In this document: positions 34,609 through 44,258 of the stretch, in pieces
How the letters are laid out: each line of letters starts with the position of its first letter
Numbering within the stretch: the first letter of the stretch is position 1
NCBI RefSeq assembly: GCF_017874415.1
Contig: NZ_JAGGLM010000002.1
Coordinates: 62,001-126,000, forward strand
Source: Clostridium algifaecis
GTDB taxonomy: Bacteria; Bacillota; Clostridia; Clostridiales; Clostridiaceae
Direction: 5' to 3'
DNA: 64,000 bases
Notes under the pieces: model-generated
Told to the model about the DNA's origin: nothing
Database searches by the model: none
Seen by the model: the letters and a program-made list of their open reading frames with translations, nothing else
Made by a program: the position numbers and the translations under genes

Positions 34609-37600
34609 ATGAAGGAAAGATGGATTGCAAATAAGTTTGGACTTTTTAATTTTTGGTATTATGACCAAGAAGAATTTCAACTTTTAAATGGAAAGATTCT
34701 TTTAAGAGGAAGTAATGGAAGCGGAAAATCTGTAACTACACAGAGTTTTATTCCACTGCTTTTGGATGGAAATAAATCACCAAGTAGGCTTGATCCATTT
34801 GGATCTACTGCAAGAAAGATGGAAAATTATCTTCTCTATGATGACTATGAGGACAGGATTGGATATTTATATATAGAATTTAAAAAGCCTCAAAGTAATT
34901 TATATATAACTATTGGTATGGGAATGAGAGCCCAAAAATCTAAGCCAATGAATTCATGGTACTTCATCTTAAAGGATGGAAGAAGAGTAAATAAGGACTT
35001 TAAGCTCTATAAAGATCTGGGAGGAAAATATCCTCTAACAAAGCAGCAGTTTAAAAATGCATTGGGCGATGGAAATTTCTTTACTGAAAGCCAAAAGGAG
35101 TATATGTATAAAGTAAATGAACATCTTTTTGGCTTTAGTGATATTGAAAATTATGAAGAACTTCTAAAGCTTTTAATTGAAATAAGAAGTCCCAAGCTTT
35201 CTAAAGAATTTAAGCCTACTAAAATATATAACATATTGAATAATTCTCAAAAGACTTTATCAGAGGATGATTTAAGACCTATGGCAGAAGCTATGGATAA
35301 TATGGATTCTTTAAACATGAGACTTATGGCTTTTGAAAAAAGTTTAAAGGCAGCGGAAAATCTTAAGGAAAGCTTTCACAATTACAATAAGTATATACTT
35401 TTCTCAAAGTCTAAAGATTATTTGGAAAAGGGAACTTATGTAAGCAGCTTGAGAAAAGAAATAGAAAAATTACACTCAAGTATTGATGAACTCGAAAATG
35501 AAAAACAGGTAAAGAAAAGCGAATCGGATAATTTAAAAGAAAAATATGATAAAGCACGTGTGGAATATGAAAAGCTTATAAAAAATGATATTTTTAGTAC
35601 CAAAAATGAGCTGGAAAATTTAAAAATAGAAGTAAAAGAAGAAGAACAAGAAGTTAATAAGTTAAAAGAAGATTTGGAAAAAAAAAATTTAGAGTTAAAG
35701 GAAAAGGAAAATAAATTAGATGAAATAAAAAAAGAAGAAGATTATATAAAAGAAAAGATAACAAGAAAGCTTAATGAATCAGAAGAATATAGTGGAGAAT
35801 TTAATTTTGAGGAAGGCGCTTTATTAAGGAATGAACTGCTTCAAGATATAGAAAATTATGATTTTACATTTATAAAAGAGACTTTAAGTAAAGAAGAGGA
35901 AAAATTAAAAGATGGCTTTAATGTTATAAAAGAATATGAGGATGTAAAATTAAAAAAAGAAGAATGTGAATTAGAAAGAGATAAAGTAAATAAAATTGTA
36001 GAATGTTTAAATAGTGAGTTAAAGGAAAGTTATGAGTACTTTACACATATCAAAGAAGAATATATGGAAAAAATCAACATTTATAATAGCGGTAATAAGG
36101 AGTTTATTTTAAAAGACGAAGAAATCCAAAAGTTATTCAAGATAGTAAATGACGTAGAAAAAAAAGGCGATATTGAAAATTTAAAGCCAATAATAAGTGA
36201 TGCTTACAATAATTTTAGAGGAAAATTTTTAATAGATAAAGCAAGTTTTGATGAAAAAAAGAAAAATTGTTTAAATAACATTAAAGAATTAGAGGAACAT
36301 ATAAAGATATTAAAAGAAAAAAAGAAAGCGCAGTTTGTATTAGATGAAGATGTAAGAAATAGCAGGCAAAGCCTTAAAGACAGAGGAATACCTTTCTTAC
36401 CTTTTTACAAAGCTTTTGATTTTAAAGAATCTTTGTCAGAAGATGAAAAAAAGTTTATTGAAAGCTCATTAATAGATATGGGTATAATAAATGCACTTAT
36501 AATTCCTAATAAGTATAAAAGTGAATTAATGAATGTAACCTGCAGGGACAAATATTTATTTGCAGATGACAAAAGCATAGAAAATAATCTCTCAGAGTTT
36601 TTAAAATTAGAAGATGAAGAAGTTACTTTACCATATAAAGATGAGCTTGAAGCTGTGCTGCGAAGCATATCTGTAGAAGAAGATAGAGAAACATCTACAT
36701 ATTTAAGTAATGATGGTAACTATAACATAGGTATTATAAAGGGAAAAGTATCATCTAATTATGAATTAAAATATATAGGAGAGCAAAGCAGAAAGAGACA
36801 TAGAGAAACATTAATAAAGGAAAATCTTCAGGAAATTGAGAATATAAGGTTGCAAATAAATTCTATTGAAGAAGATTTAAAGTGTTTAGAAAAAAGAATG
36901 GCTGATCTTAAGAAAGAATATGAAGCTTTTCCTGGTACAGATGATTTAAAAACAAACTTAGAGATTATTGAAGAAAAAGAAGAGGAAGTTAAGAGACAAA
37001 GTAAAAGTTTGCTTATAATTAAGGAAAGATATTCTGAATTAAGCAAGAGTTTAGAACAGGTTAAAATAAAGGTTTTTGAAGAGACAGATGAGATAAATTT
37101 AGAAAAAAATTCTAAAGCATTTGAAGATGCTTTAGATGCACTGCGAGATTACAGGGAAGCTTTAATTGAAATACAGCTTAAGGTGGAAAAGTTGAAGAGC
37201 TGCAGTTTAAGAATACTATCAATGAATGAACAAATAGAATATTTGAGAGAAGATATAGATAGACTTTGGCAAAATATATCCAGTTTAAAAAAGAAGACAA
37301 ATGATAAGGATGTTAAAATAAAAGGACTCAAGGAAGTTCTTGCTAAAAGCAGTTTAAATGAAATAGAAAGAGCGATAGAGGATTCTAAATATATAGTGGA
37401 TAACTATCCAGAAAAGAGCACAAATATAAATAATGCAATAACTACTATAGGCAATAAAATTGAAAATAATATTGAAAAAGAAAAGGAAAAAGAGTTTAAG
37501 ATTAAAAGAGAAGAAGAACTGCTTAAAATATTAGAGGAAAACTTGATAAAGGAAATTGAACTTAATTATGTAGAGATAAATACATCAGATAGTTTAAAGG

Positions 37601-38685
37601 AAAAAGCTAAGTATATATTGGAAAATTATAAGGAAGGTAAAAATAAGGATGCAGGAACTTATGGTGGAGAATTATTTGAGAGTATACAAAGGAATGAGGG
37701 AGACTTAAGAGAGTATAATTTAAAGCATATGGAAATTTTTAAACCAGAAGAAAATATAGAGGATGAAGAAAAAAAAAGACTTTATATGAAGGGCAAGAGA
37801 TATGATATTGTGCTTAGGTTTAATGGAAGAGTGTCCATATACAATTTAACATATTTATTAAAGGAAGTTATAGAAGAGCAGAAACTAATTATTAGTGAGA
37901 AAGAAAGACAAATTTTTGAAGAAACTTTGATAAACACCATCAGTACTAAAATAACTGGAAAAATATATCAAACAAAGATATGGGTAGATCAGATGAATGA
38001 TCTAATGGAGTCTATGAATACGTCAAGTGGACTTAAGTTCAGCTTAAAATGGATTCCTAGAAAAGCAGATAGTGAAAATCAAATGGATGTTTCAAGTTTA
38101 GTAAGTATTCTTGAAAGAGGAGCTATAGTAACAGAAGAGGATATAGATAAATTATCTAAACATTTTAAGGAAAAGCTTAAACAGCAAAAAAGAGATCTTG
38201 AAGCTAGCGGTGAGATAGTAAATTATCAGAGCATTATAAAAGATATTTTGGATTATAGGCAGTGGTATGAATTTAGACTTTATTTTACTAAGCCTTTAGA
38301 AGGAAAGAAAGAACTTACAGACAATGAATTCTTTAAGTTTTCTGGTGGAGAAAAGGCTATGGCTATGTATGTTCCACTTTTTGCAGCTGTGAATGCAAAA
38401 TATAATGGAGCAGATAAAAAGGATTGTCCTAGGATTATAGCTCTAGATGAAGCTTTTGCAGGAGTTGATGAAAATAACATAAGTGATATGTTTAAGCTTT
38501 TAGAAAATATGAACTTAGATTATGTACTGAATTCACAGGTTCTCTGGGGAGACTATGAAACTGTAAAGGCATTGGCAATTTGTGAACTGACGAGAGATAA
38601 AGAAGATGATATTATTGTAGTTGAGAGATTTCAGTGGAATGGGAAAGAAAAGGTTGTAGTTTTGGAAGATGAAGATGTTGAGTAA
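34609..38685 (+). CDS. jetC: Wadjet JetC, type II (TIGR02680), SMC-like ATPase
   Basis: 1358 residues. SMC-type architecture: N-terminal Walker A GSNGSGKS (34-41) after LFNFWYYDQEEFQL, long coiled-coil arms at roughly 260-480 and 730-1100 around a hinge region, and the C-terminal signature SGGEK (1245-1249) and Walker B LDEAFAGVDE (D1280, E1281). JetC extrudes DNA loops; small circles bring the motors together and trigger cleavage by JetD. SD GGAGG. The operon order is standard. Very Lys/Glu-rich as expected for coiled coils. Confidence 0.94.
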   Translation: MKERWIANKFGLFNFWYYDQEEFQLLNGKILLRGSNGSGKSVTTQSFIPLLLDGNKSPSRLDPFGSTARKMENYLLYDDYEDRIGYLYIEFKKPQSNLYITIGMGMRAQKSKPMNSWYFILKDGRRVNKDFKLYKDLGGKYPLTKQQFKNALGDGNFFTESQKEYMYKVNEHLFGFSDIENYEELLKLLIEIRSPKLSKEFKPTKIYNILNNSQKTLSEDDLRPMAEAMDNMDSLNMRLMAFEKSLKAAENLKESFHNYNKYILFSKSKDYLEKGTYVSSLRKEIEKLHSSIDELENEKQVKKSESDNLKEKYDKARVEYEKLIKNDIFSTKNELENLKIEVKEEEQEVNKLKEDLEKKNLELKEKENKLDEIKKEEDYIKEKITRKLNESEEYSGEFNFEEGALLRNELLQDIENYDFTFIKETLSKEEEKLKDGFNVIKEYEDVKLKKEECELERDKVNKIVECLNSELKESYEYFTHIKEEYMEKINIYNSGNKEFILKDEEIQKLFKIVNDVEKKGDIENLKPIISDAYNNFRGKFLIDKASFDEKKKNCLNNIKELEEHIKILKEKKKAQFVLDEDVRNSRQSLKDRGIPFLPFYKAFDFKESLSEDEKKFIESSLIDMGIINALIIPNKYKSELMNVTCRDKYLFADDKSIENNLSEFLKLEDEEVTLPYKDELEAVLRSISVEEDRETSTYLSNDGNYNIGIIKGKVSSNYELKYIGEQSRKRHRETLIKENLQEIENIRLQINSIEEDLKCLEKRMADLKKEYEAFPGTDDLKTNLEIIEEKEEEVKRQSKSLLIIKERYSELSKSLEQVKIKVFEETDEINLEKNSKAFEDALDALRDYREALIEIQLKVEKLKSCSLRILSMNEQIEYLREDIDRLWQNISSLKKKTNDKDVKIKGLKEVLAKSSLNEIERAIEDSKYIVDNYPEKSTNINNAITTIGNKIENNIEKEKEKEFKIKREEELLKILEENLIKEIELNYVEINTSDSLKEKAKYILENYKEGKNKDAGTYGGELFESIQRNEGDLREYNLKHMEIFKPEENIEDEEKKRLYMKGKRYDIVLRFNGRVSIYNLTYLLKEVIEEQKLIISEKERQIFEETLINTISTKITGKIYQTKIWVDQMNDLMESMNTSSGLKFSLKWIPRKADSENQMDVSSLVSILERGAIVTEEDIDKLSKHFKEKLKQQKRDLEASGEIVNYQSIIKDILDYRQWYEFRLYFTKPLEGKKELTDNEFFKFSGGEKAMAMYVPLFAAVNAKYNGADKKDCPRIIALDEAFAGVDENNISDMFKLLENMNLDYVLNSQVLWGDYETVKALAICELTRDKEDDIIVVERFQWNGKEKVVVLEDEDVE

Positions 38686-39970
38686 AGAAATGGAAGCAAT
38701 AAAATTTTTTCAAAGTAAAAATGAATATAAGAGGATACTTAGTGAAATATTTAAAAAGTATAAAAGGTTTGGCAAGTTTACTGGAATTTTTGAGTTGAAA
38801 GATTTAACTGAGGAGGAGAAAAGAATACTAGCCCCTCTTAATTATAAGTATTTTAATGCTAAGGAAGCTAAAATATCTGTAAAAAAATTTCTTGACTATT
38901 TTTGCAGTGGAAAATTTGAAGAACTGGATTTTGCTAAGGTTTTGGAAATATATTTTAAAGATGATTTGACAACTTATAGAGAAGAAAAAGAAGATGAACA
39001 GAGAAAAAAGGAAGAATTTTTTAAAGAGTTACTGAGTATAAATAAACGTACAATAGCAGTAGTATGGCTTCAAGAAGCATTGGAAGCCAAGAAATTCGGC
39101 TATAATATATTAATAAAAAACTATGAAGATTATAATAAAAACAACAAACTAGAGGATTTTAAGACATTTTTAAATAATGTTTTAAGTGGAATTGATTCAC
39201 TTACTTTTAATGCTAATGATCTTGAAAGTTTACCCATATTTTCTTCTAGAATTACAAAAGATCCTCATTATTTTGATATAAATACTACTGCAGGGAAAAT
39301 TTTAATACATGCAATATGTTATAGGTTAAGAATAGAATTTCCAAAAGATGCAGAAGAGACTGCAGAGGTATTGTACTCTGCTGGATTGTCGAAAGATGAT
39401 GTTTCTAGTTATATTGCAACATTTGGTTTAAGAGCATATAGAGGAAAAATTGAGTTGAAGTTTATGTATGGTTTTACGGAAATTGGAGAGCCTCTTATTA
39501 TTACTTTAGGAAATTTGTCTAAAATAGATAAAGTTATTTGTAATAAAAATAGACTGTTTATTTTCGAAAATCCATCATTATTTAGTGAAATTATAAAGAG
39601 AACAGGTGAGTTTAAGCCATCTATTTTGTGTACAAGTGGACAACTAAAGCTTGCCTCAGTAGTTTTATTAGATAAGATAGTTGAAAATGTAGAAGAAATT
39701 TATTACTCCGGGGATTTCGATCCAGAGGGAATTGCCATAGCTGATAAGTTAAAGATCAGGTATGGAGACAAATTAAAGTTTTGGAGATTTGATGTAGAGG
39801 ATTACTTAAAGATTATATCAAATAAAGCTATATCAAGTATTAGAATGTCAAAGCTGCGTAATATTAAAAATGCAGAATTAGAACCTTTGATACAGGAGAT
39901 TAAAAAGAATGGCATGGCTGGATATCAGGAATTATTAATTGAAGAGTATATTGAGGATATTTGGAATTAA
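38675..39970 (+). CDS. jetD: Wadjet JetD, type II (DUF2399/TIGR02679), TOPRIM nuclease
   Basis: About 431 residues. The C-terminal TOPRIM-like domain shows an acidic ENPS segment (about residue 291) and the DxD site in YYSGDFDPEGIAIADKL, preceded by a VLLDKIVEN helix. It is the nuclease that cuts trapped closed-circular DNA such as plasmids. The gene overlaps jetC by 11 bases. The ATG at 38675 is six bases after GGAAG; an in-frame ATG at 38669 is possible. No further gene is needed for a complete type II Wadjet set. Confidence 0.9.
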   Translation: MLSKEMEAIKFFQSKNEYKRILSEIFKKYKRFGKFTGIFELKDLTEEEKRILAPLNYKYFNAKEAKISVKKFLDYFCSGKFEELDFAKVLEIYFKDDLTTYREEKEDEQRKKEEFFKELLSINKRTIAVVWLQEALEAKKFGYNILIKNYEDYNKNNKLEDFKTFLNNVLSGIDSLTFNANDLESLPIFSSRITKDPHYFDINTTAGKILIHAICYRLRIEFPKDAEETAEVLYSAGLSKDDVSSYIATFGLRAYRGKIELKFMYGFTEIGEPLIITLGNLSKIDKVICNKNRLFIFENPSLFSEIIKRTGEFKPSILCTSGQLKLASVVLLDKIVENVEEIYYSGDFDPEGIAIADKLKIRYGDKLKFWRFDVEDYLKIISNKAISSIRMSKLRNIKNAELEPLIQEIKKNGMAGYQELLIEEYIEDIWN

Positions 39971-40042
39971 TGTGTATTAAATGGACTTAGCTAATACATA
40001 ACATTATAATTGAGAAGATAAATTGATTTGGGGGATGTTGAA

Positions 40043-40690
40043 ATGAAATTTTCTATTATAGATATTGAAAATTGGGAAAGGAAGACACATTTTGATTATT
40101 ACAGAAATACTGTAAAGTGTGCTTACAGTTTGACTGCTTTTTTGAACATAACTAAATTTAAAAAGATGCTGGAGGTAAAAGGCATAAAATTTTTCCCTGC
40201 TTTTGTATATTGTGTGTCAAAATTAATAAAGCAAACAAAAGAATTTAGAATGGGACTAAATGAAGACGAGAAACCTGGATATTATGATTGTATGCATCCT
40301 AACTATACTATTTTTCATAAGGATGACAACACATTTTCAGATTTGTGGACGGAATATGATGATGAATTTAATGTGTTTTACCACAATATGTTATCAGATA
40401 TATCAATTTATAAAAATGTAAAAGGTATTAAGGTGAAAGATGGGCAGCCAAAAAATTTCTATTGTATATCATGTGTTCCATGGTTGTCTTTCACAGGATA
40501 TTCTACGTCAACACCTGCTGGGACACCAAATCTATTCCCAATAATTACTTATGGGAAGTATCAAAAAAAGGATGGAAAATTAATGATGCCATTTTCTGTG
40601 AATATATCACATGCTGCAGCAGATGGATATCATACATCGAAATTTATCAATGATTTGCAGATAATGTTAGACAAAATTATATTAGGTTAA
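40043..40690 (+). CDS. Chloramphenicol acetyltransferase family protein (CatA type)
   Basis: 215 residues, the length of CatA. N-terminal pattern IDIENWERKTHFDYYRN, central FSDLWTEYDDEFNVFYHN, late WLSFTGYS, and the catalytic block SHAAADGYHTSKFINDLQ. The family motif is HHxxxDG; here the first His is Ser, but the catalytic second His (H190) and the structural Asp (D194) remain. It probably acetylates chloramphenicol or a similar small molecule using acetyl-CoA. ATG 40043 has GGGGGATG upstream; an in-frame TTG at 40028 is less likely. Directly downstream is an ABC exporter gene. Confidence 0.8.
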   Translation: MKFSIIDIENWERKTHFDYYRNTVKCAYSLTAFLNITKFKKMLEVKGIKFFPAFVYCVSKLIKQTKEFRMGLNEDEKPGYYDCMHPNYTIFHKDDNTFSDLWTEYDDEFNVFYHNMLSDISIYKNVKGIKVKDGQPKNFYCISCVPWLSFTGYSTSTPAGTPNLFPIITYGKYQKKDGKLMMPFSVNISHAAADGYHTSKFINDLQIMLDKIILG

Positions 40691-40729
40691 GTTAATTTAT
40701 AATATATTTCACATTTTGGAGGATTATTA

Positions 40730-42364
40730 ATGGGCAAATTTAGCAGCTTATTGAAATTAATACCGTTTGTAAAAAAATATCGTACGATTTTTACTATAGG
40801 AATCATTGGCATTATTTTTAGCTCAATTATATCGAATCCTATTCCATATATAATAGGACGTATAATAGACAAAGTACTTATAGCTAAACGTGGTTATAGT
40901 GAATTTTATGAATTGATTTCTATAATAGCAGTATTATACATTTTAAGATATATTATTGCGGTTATTTCAAAATATATGTTTGTTAAAATTAGTAATTTAG
41001 TTGTTAATGAAATGAGATATTCTGTAATGGATAAGGTAGTGGATTTGCCAATGGATTATTTATCCTCTACACAAAAAGGATATATTCAAGCTAGAATATC
41101 AGAATGTAGTTCTGTGGGCAGTATTTTTTCGCCTCAAATTATAAGTATTTTTCTGAGTTTGATTGATACAGTGATGGCGTTAATCACTATGTTTGTTATA
41201 AATTATAAATTATCAATAGTAATTTTGCTTTTAACTCCAGTTTTTTTTATTACTTCTAAAAAATCTGCAAATGGGTTTATGAAAAATACACAAAAGATGA
41301 TGGAATCTAATGCAATTTTAAATGGGGATACCTTTGAGATAATCAATGGAATTGAGGACATAAAAGTACTTAATGGCAAAAGTAGCAGCCTTTTAAAATT
41401 TAAAAATAAGCTTGATGAACTTATAAAGAATAGCACGAAGCAAAGCAATTCTATATTATTATTCATGGAAAATATAACACTTATTAATAATTTTGGAACA
41501 CTCTTAATACTTTTAATTGCAGGTATAATGATTTTAAAAGGGCAGTTTACTGTAGGGTTATATACTTCTTTTTCATTATATATAGCTAAAGTTTTTAGTA
41601 GTACTCAGGCTTTAGCAACTATAGGGACTACAATAAAACCAGTATGCTTAAGTATTGAAAGAATATATCAACTTCTTGATATGCAAGATGAAAATTATGG
41701 AAGACATCAATATTTAAATGAAAAAATTGAATCTATAAAATTGAATAATATAAAATTTAAATATAATGGTTCTGAAAAATATATTTTTAAAAATCTAAGC
41801 TTTAAAATAAATAAAGGAGAAAAAATTCTTATTAAAGGTGAAAACGGATCTGGAAAAACAACTCTTATAAAACTTTTACTTGGATTATATACTCCTACAA
41901 GCGGTAAAATATTTTATAATAATTTAAATATGGAAAAGATTAATAATAAAAGTTTGAGAAACAGAGTGGGAATTGTATCTCAAAACATATTTTTATTTAG
42001 GGGAACGGTATTGGATAATATATTGTATGGTCAGACAAATAAAAATCGCGAAGATGTAGAAAAGCTTATTGATGAATTTATGTTGACTGGATATATTAAT
42101 AGATTACCTAAAGGATTGGACACTGAGATAAGTCAAAACACAGAAGGAGTTTCAGGAGGACAGGCCCAGGTTATAGCTTTTATAAGAGCAATGCTTTCTG
42201 ATAAAGATGTAATTATTTTAGATGAACCTATATCTAATGTGGACGCTGAAACAAAAGAAATCATGTTGAAAATTTTAAAAATTAGAAAAATTAATGCAAT
42301 ATTAATAATTATTTCTCATATTATAAATGAAATAAATTTTATTGATAAAATTGTTGAAATATAG
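40730..42364 (+). CDS. ABC half-transporter, permease-ATPase fusion, possible exporter
   Basis: 544 residues: six-helix ABC_membrane domain (1-300) fused to an ATPase. Walker A GENGSGKTT, Q-loop SQNIFLFRGTVLDN, signature VSGGQAQVIAFIRA, Walker B VIILDEPISNVDAETK, and an H-loop IISHIINEI. The protein stops shortly after the H-loop (DKIVEI), about 20-30 residues earlier than usual, so the C-terminus is short though all key motifs are present. GGAGG SD. The exported substrate is unknown; its neighbours are an acetyltransferase and a lipoprotein. Confidence 0.8.
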   Translation: MGKFSSLLKLIPFVKKYRTIFTIGIIGIIFSSIISNPIPYIIGRIIDKVLIAKRGYSEFYELISIIAVLYILRYIIAVISKYMFVKISNLVVNEMRYSVMDKVVDLPMDYLSSTQKGYIQARISECSSVGSIFSPQIISIFLSLIDTVMALITMFVINYKLSIVILLLTPVFFITSKKSANGFMKNTQKMMESNAILNGDTFEIINGIEDIKVLNGKSSSLLKFKNKLDELIKNSTKQSNSILLFMENITLINNFGTLLILLIAGIMILKGQFTVGLYTSFSLYIAKVFSSTQALATIGTTIKPVCLSIERIYQLLDMQDENYGRHQYLNEKIESIKLNNIKFKYNGSEKYIFKNLSFKINKGEKILIKGENGSGKTTLIKLLLGLYTPTSGKIFYNNLNMEKINNKSLRNRVGIVSQNIFLFRGTVLDNILYGQTNKNREDVEKLIDEFMLTGYINRLPKGLDTEISQNTEGVSGGQAQVIAFIRAMLSDKDVIILDEPISNVDAETKEIMLKILKIRKINAILIIISHIINEINFIDKIVEI

Positions 42365-42441
42365 AAGTAAAATTAATATTATTTTTTAAAATAAGCATAC
42401 TAATAATATATTAAAATCTTTATATTAAAGGAGATGCTTAG

Positions 42442-42936
42442 ATGAAAAATAAACTTTCATTAATTATTATAAGCCTGTTATTTATTATAAATTTAGGAGG
42501 CTGCGGGATTGGGAATAATGCAAATACAATCAAAAATAAAGTACAGAATGCACCAGAACAAACTAAAAACGATTTGATAAAAATTCCAAAAGATCTACAA
42601 GCAAATATGGGCACAGGAAGTTTTTATATATCCACACCATCTGGAACTTCACAAGATGGATCTGTTCCAGTCATATATGTTGCAAAAGATGTTCAAGTTG
42701 AGCAGATTGGAGTAAACACGAGTGATTTTGATGGAAAAAATTTAAGCTATATATTTATAGATGGTATATTTAATACTAAAGAACAATTATCAAATAGTCA
42801 ATCAAGTATTAATCTAAAGGGTAATGCTCTTAAAGTGGGCAAACATAGAGTTGATATTGCTCAATTTAATAATAATAAAACAACTGACAAGGTTATTACA
42901 CATAAAGTAGCTTATTATGAAGTTAAGTCTAAATAA
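42442..42936 (+). CDS. Secreted lipoprotein of unknown function
   Basis: 164 residues with a lipoprotein signal (MKNK, hydrophobic core, lipobox LGGC, Cys at about residue 22). The mature part is short, with IPKDLQANMGTGSFYISTPSGTSQDGSVPVIYVA and a C-terminal beta-rich segment, HKVAYYEVKSK at the end. No family recognised. AAAGGAGAT SD. It follows the ABC gene by 77 bases and may be part of that operon, or have its own promoter in the A+T-rich gap. Confidence 0.75.
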   Translation: MKNKLSLIIISLLFIINLGGCGIGNNANTIKNKVQNAPEQTKNDLIKIPKDLQANMGTGSFYISTPSGTSQDGSVPVIYVAKDVQVEQIGVNTSDFDGKNLSYIFIDGIFNTKEQLSNSQSSINLKGNALKVGKHRVDIAQFNNNKTTDKVITHKVAYYEVKSK

Positions 42937-42944
42937 AAAAGTAC

Positions 42945-42982
42945 ACAAAACAAGCACCATAGTATAATTGGTACTTGTTTTG
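42945..42982. terminator. Bidirectional terminator
   Basis: ACAAAACAAG pairs with CTTGTTTTGT and ACCA with GGT around a short loop; the minus strand continues into TTTTTTA. It separates the convergent lipoprotein and kinase genes. Confidence 0.7.
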
Positions 42983-43020
42983 TATTAAAAAATAAGGGGC
43001 ATTGGCAGCAAAATTACCAA

Positions 43021-44121
43021 TCATTTTGGTAAACTAAAAGAATATACAGCACCTTTTCCAACTTCACCTGTTATCCACGCTTTCCCATTATGTCTTTTTA
43101 ATATTCTTTGGGTTATTGCAAGGCCAACTCCGGTGCCTTTAAATTCATTTTCAGAATGAAGTCTTTCAAATACACCGAATAATCTGGAGGAATATTTATT
43201 ATCAAAACCAGCTCCATTGTCTTTTACTGAAATTATGTAATTATTTTTTGTCTCTTTTAGAGTAACATCAATAATGGCATGAGATTTTTTACTTGTATAT
43301 TTTAAAGCGTTGGAAAGAATATTTTGAACTAAAACTCTTATCATTATAGAATCACCTTTTATAACTGGCAGTTCTTGAATATTAAAACTTATATTTCTTT
43401 CTGGTTCGAGATTCTTTAATTCAGCATAAACATCGAGAAATACCTGTTTTAAATTAATCTCTTCACTTTTCATTTCAAGCTTGCACATCCTGGAGAATTC
43501 TAAAAGACGGCTTATCATTTTTATTATTTCATCTGATTTTTCTTTTATGTTATTCAAAAGTTCCATACATTCAGGATTTAATGGATTAGAATAGTCTGAA
43601 AATATGAATTCAATTAATTTATTAATTGAAAATAAAGGTGCTTTTAGATCGTGGGATACTGAGTAACAGAAACTGTCAAGTTCTTTATAAGCCTCTTTTA
43701 TTGCTTCGGTTTGTTGTTTTAGTTTTATATGGGTATTTATGCGGGCAAGTAATTCTTTTGAATTAAAGGGCTTAACTACATAATCTTGAGCACCCAGTTC
43801 AAAGCCCTTCTCTATGCTTTCTTCATCATTACTTGCAGTCAAAAATATTATGGGAATATCAGAATAAAAATTATCACTTTTAATTAATTTACAAACTTCA
43901 AAACCATTCATAACAGGCATATATACATCAAGTAAAATAAGATCAGGTCTATGTTGTTTTAGTAATTTTAAAGCAGTTTTTCCTTTGGTTGCAACTCTAA
44001 TTTTAAAGTTGTATTCACTAAGTATGGAAACTATAAATTCAATATGTTCTGGTGTATCATCTACTAGCAATATCTCTTTTTGTCCCATTAATTGATAATA
44101 ATTCAAAAACAACATCTCCAT
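43021..44121 (-). CDS. Receiver-histidine kinase hybrid (cytoplasmic)
   Basis: 366 residues: N-terminal receiver domain (ILLVDD, D65 in LILLDVYMPVMNG, Lys in VVKPFN), a short linker, a DHp helix with His in SVSHDLKAPLFSIN (about residue 157), and an ATPase domain (N-box LVQNILSNALKYTS, DNGAGF, GTGVGLAI). No membrane segments. This response-regulator-plus-kinase order suggests it receives phosphate and passes it on. The start ATG 44121 lacks a clear SD; a TTG near 44109 or an ATG at 44088 are alternatives. It is divergent from the hybrid kinase at 44259. Confidence 0.85.
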   Translation of the reverse strand: MEMLFLNYYQLMGQKEILLVDDTPEHIEFIVSILSEYNFKIRVATKGKTALKLLKQHRPDLILLDVYMPVMNGFEVCKLIKSDNFYSDIPIIFLTASNDEESIEKGFELGAQDYVVKPFNSKELLARINTHIKLKQQTEAIKEAYKELDSFCYSVSHDLKAPLFSINKLIEFIFSDYSNPLNPECMELLNNIKEKSDEIIKMISRLLEFSRMCKLEMKSEEINLKQVFLDVYAELKNLEPERNISFNIQELPVIKGDSIMIRVLVQNILSNALKYTSKKSHAIIDVTLKETKNNYIISVKDNGAGFDNKYSSRLFGVFERLHSENEFKGTGVGLAITQRILKRHNGKAWITGEVGKGAVYSFSLPK

Positions 44122-44153
44122 AATATTGGAATATTAAAATAATACATATATTA

Positions 44154-44183
44154 TTGACAATTTGATTATATAGTAATTATAAT
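44154..44183 (+). promoter_or_regulatory. Promoter of the hybrid histidine kinase gene
   Basis: TTGACA (44154-44159), 18-base spacer, TATAAT (44178-44183), 76 bases before the start codon in a divergent intergenic region. Confidence 0.7.
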
Positions 44184-44258
44184 TTAAATATCATGTTTAT
44201 ACAAGAGAATATAAAAAATAGTGTACTTTTTCTTTAATATTTCAAATGAGGAGATTAT

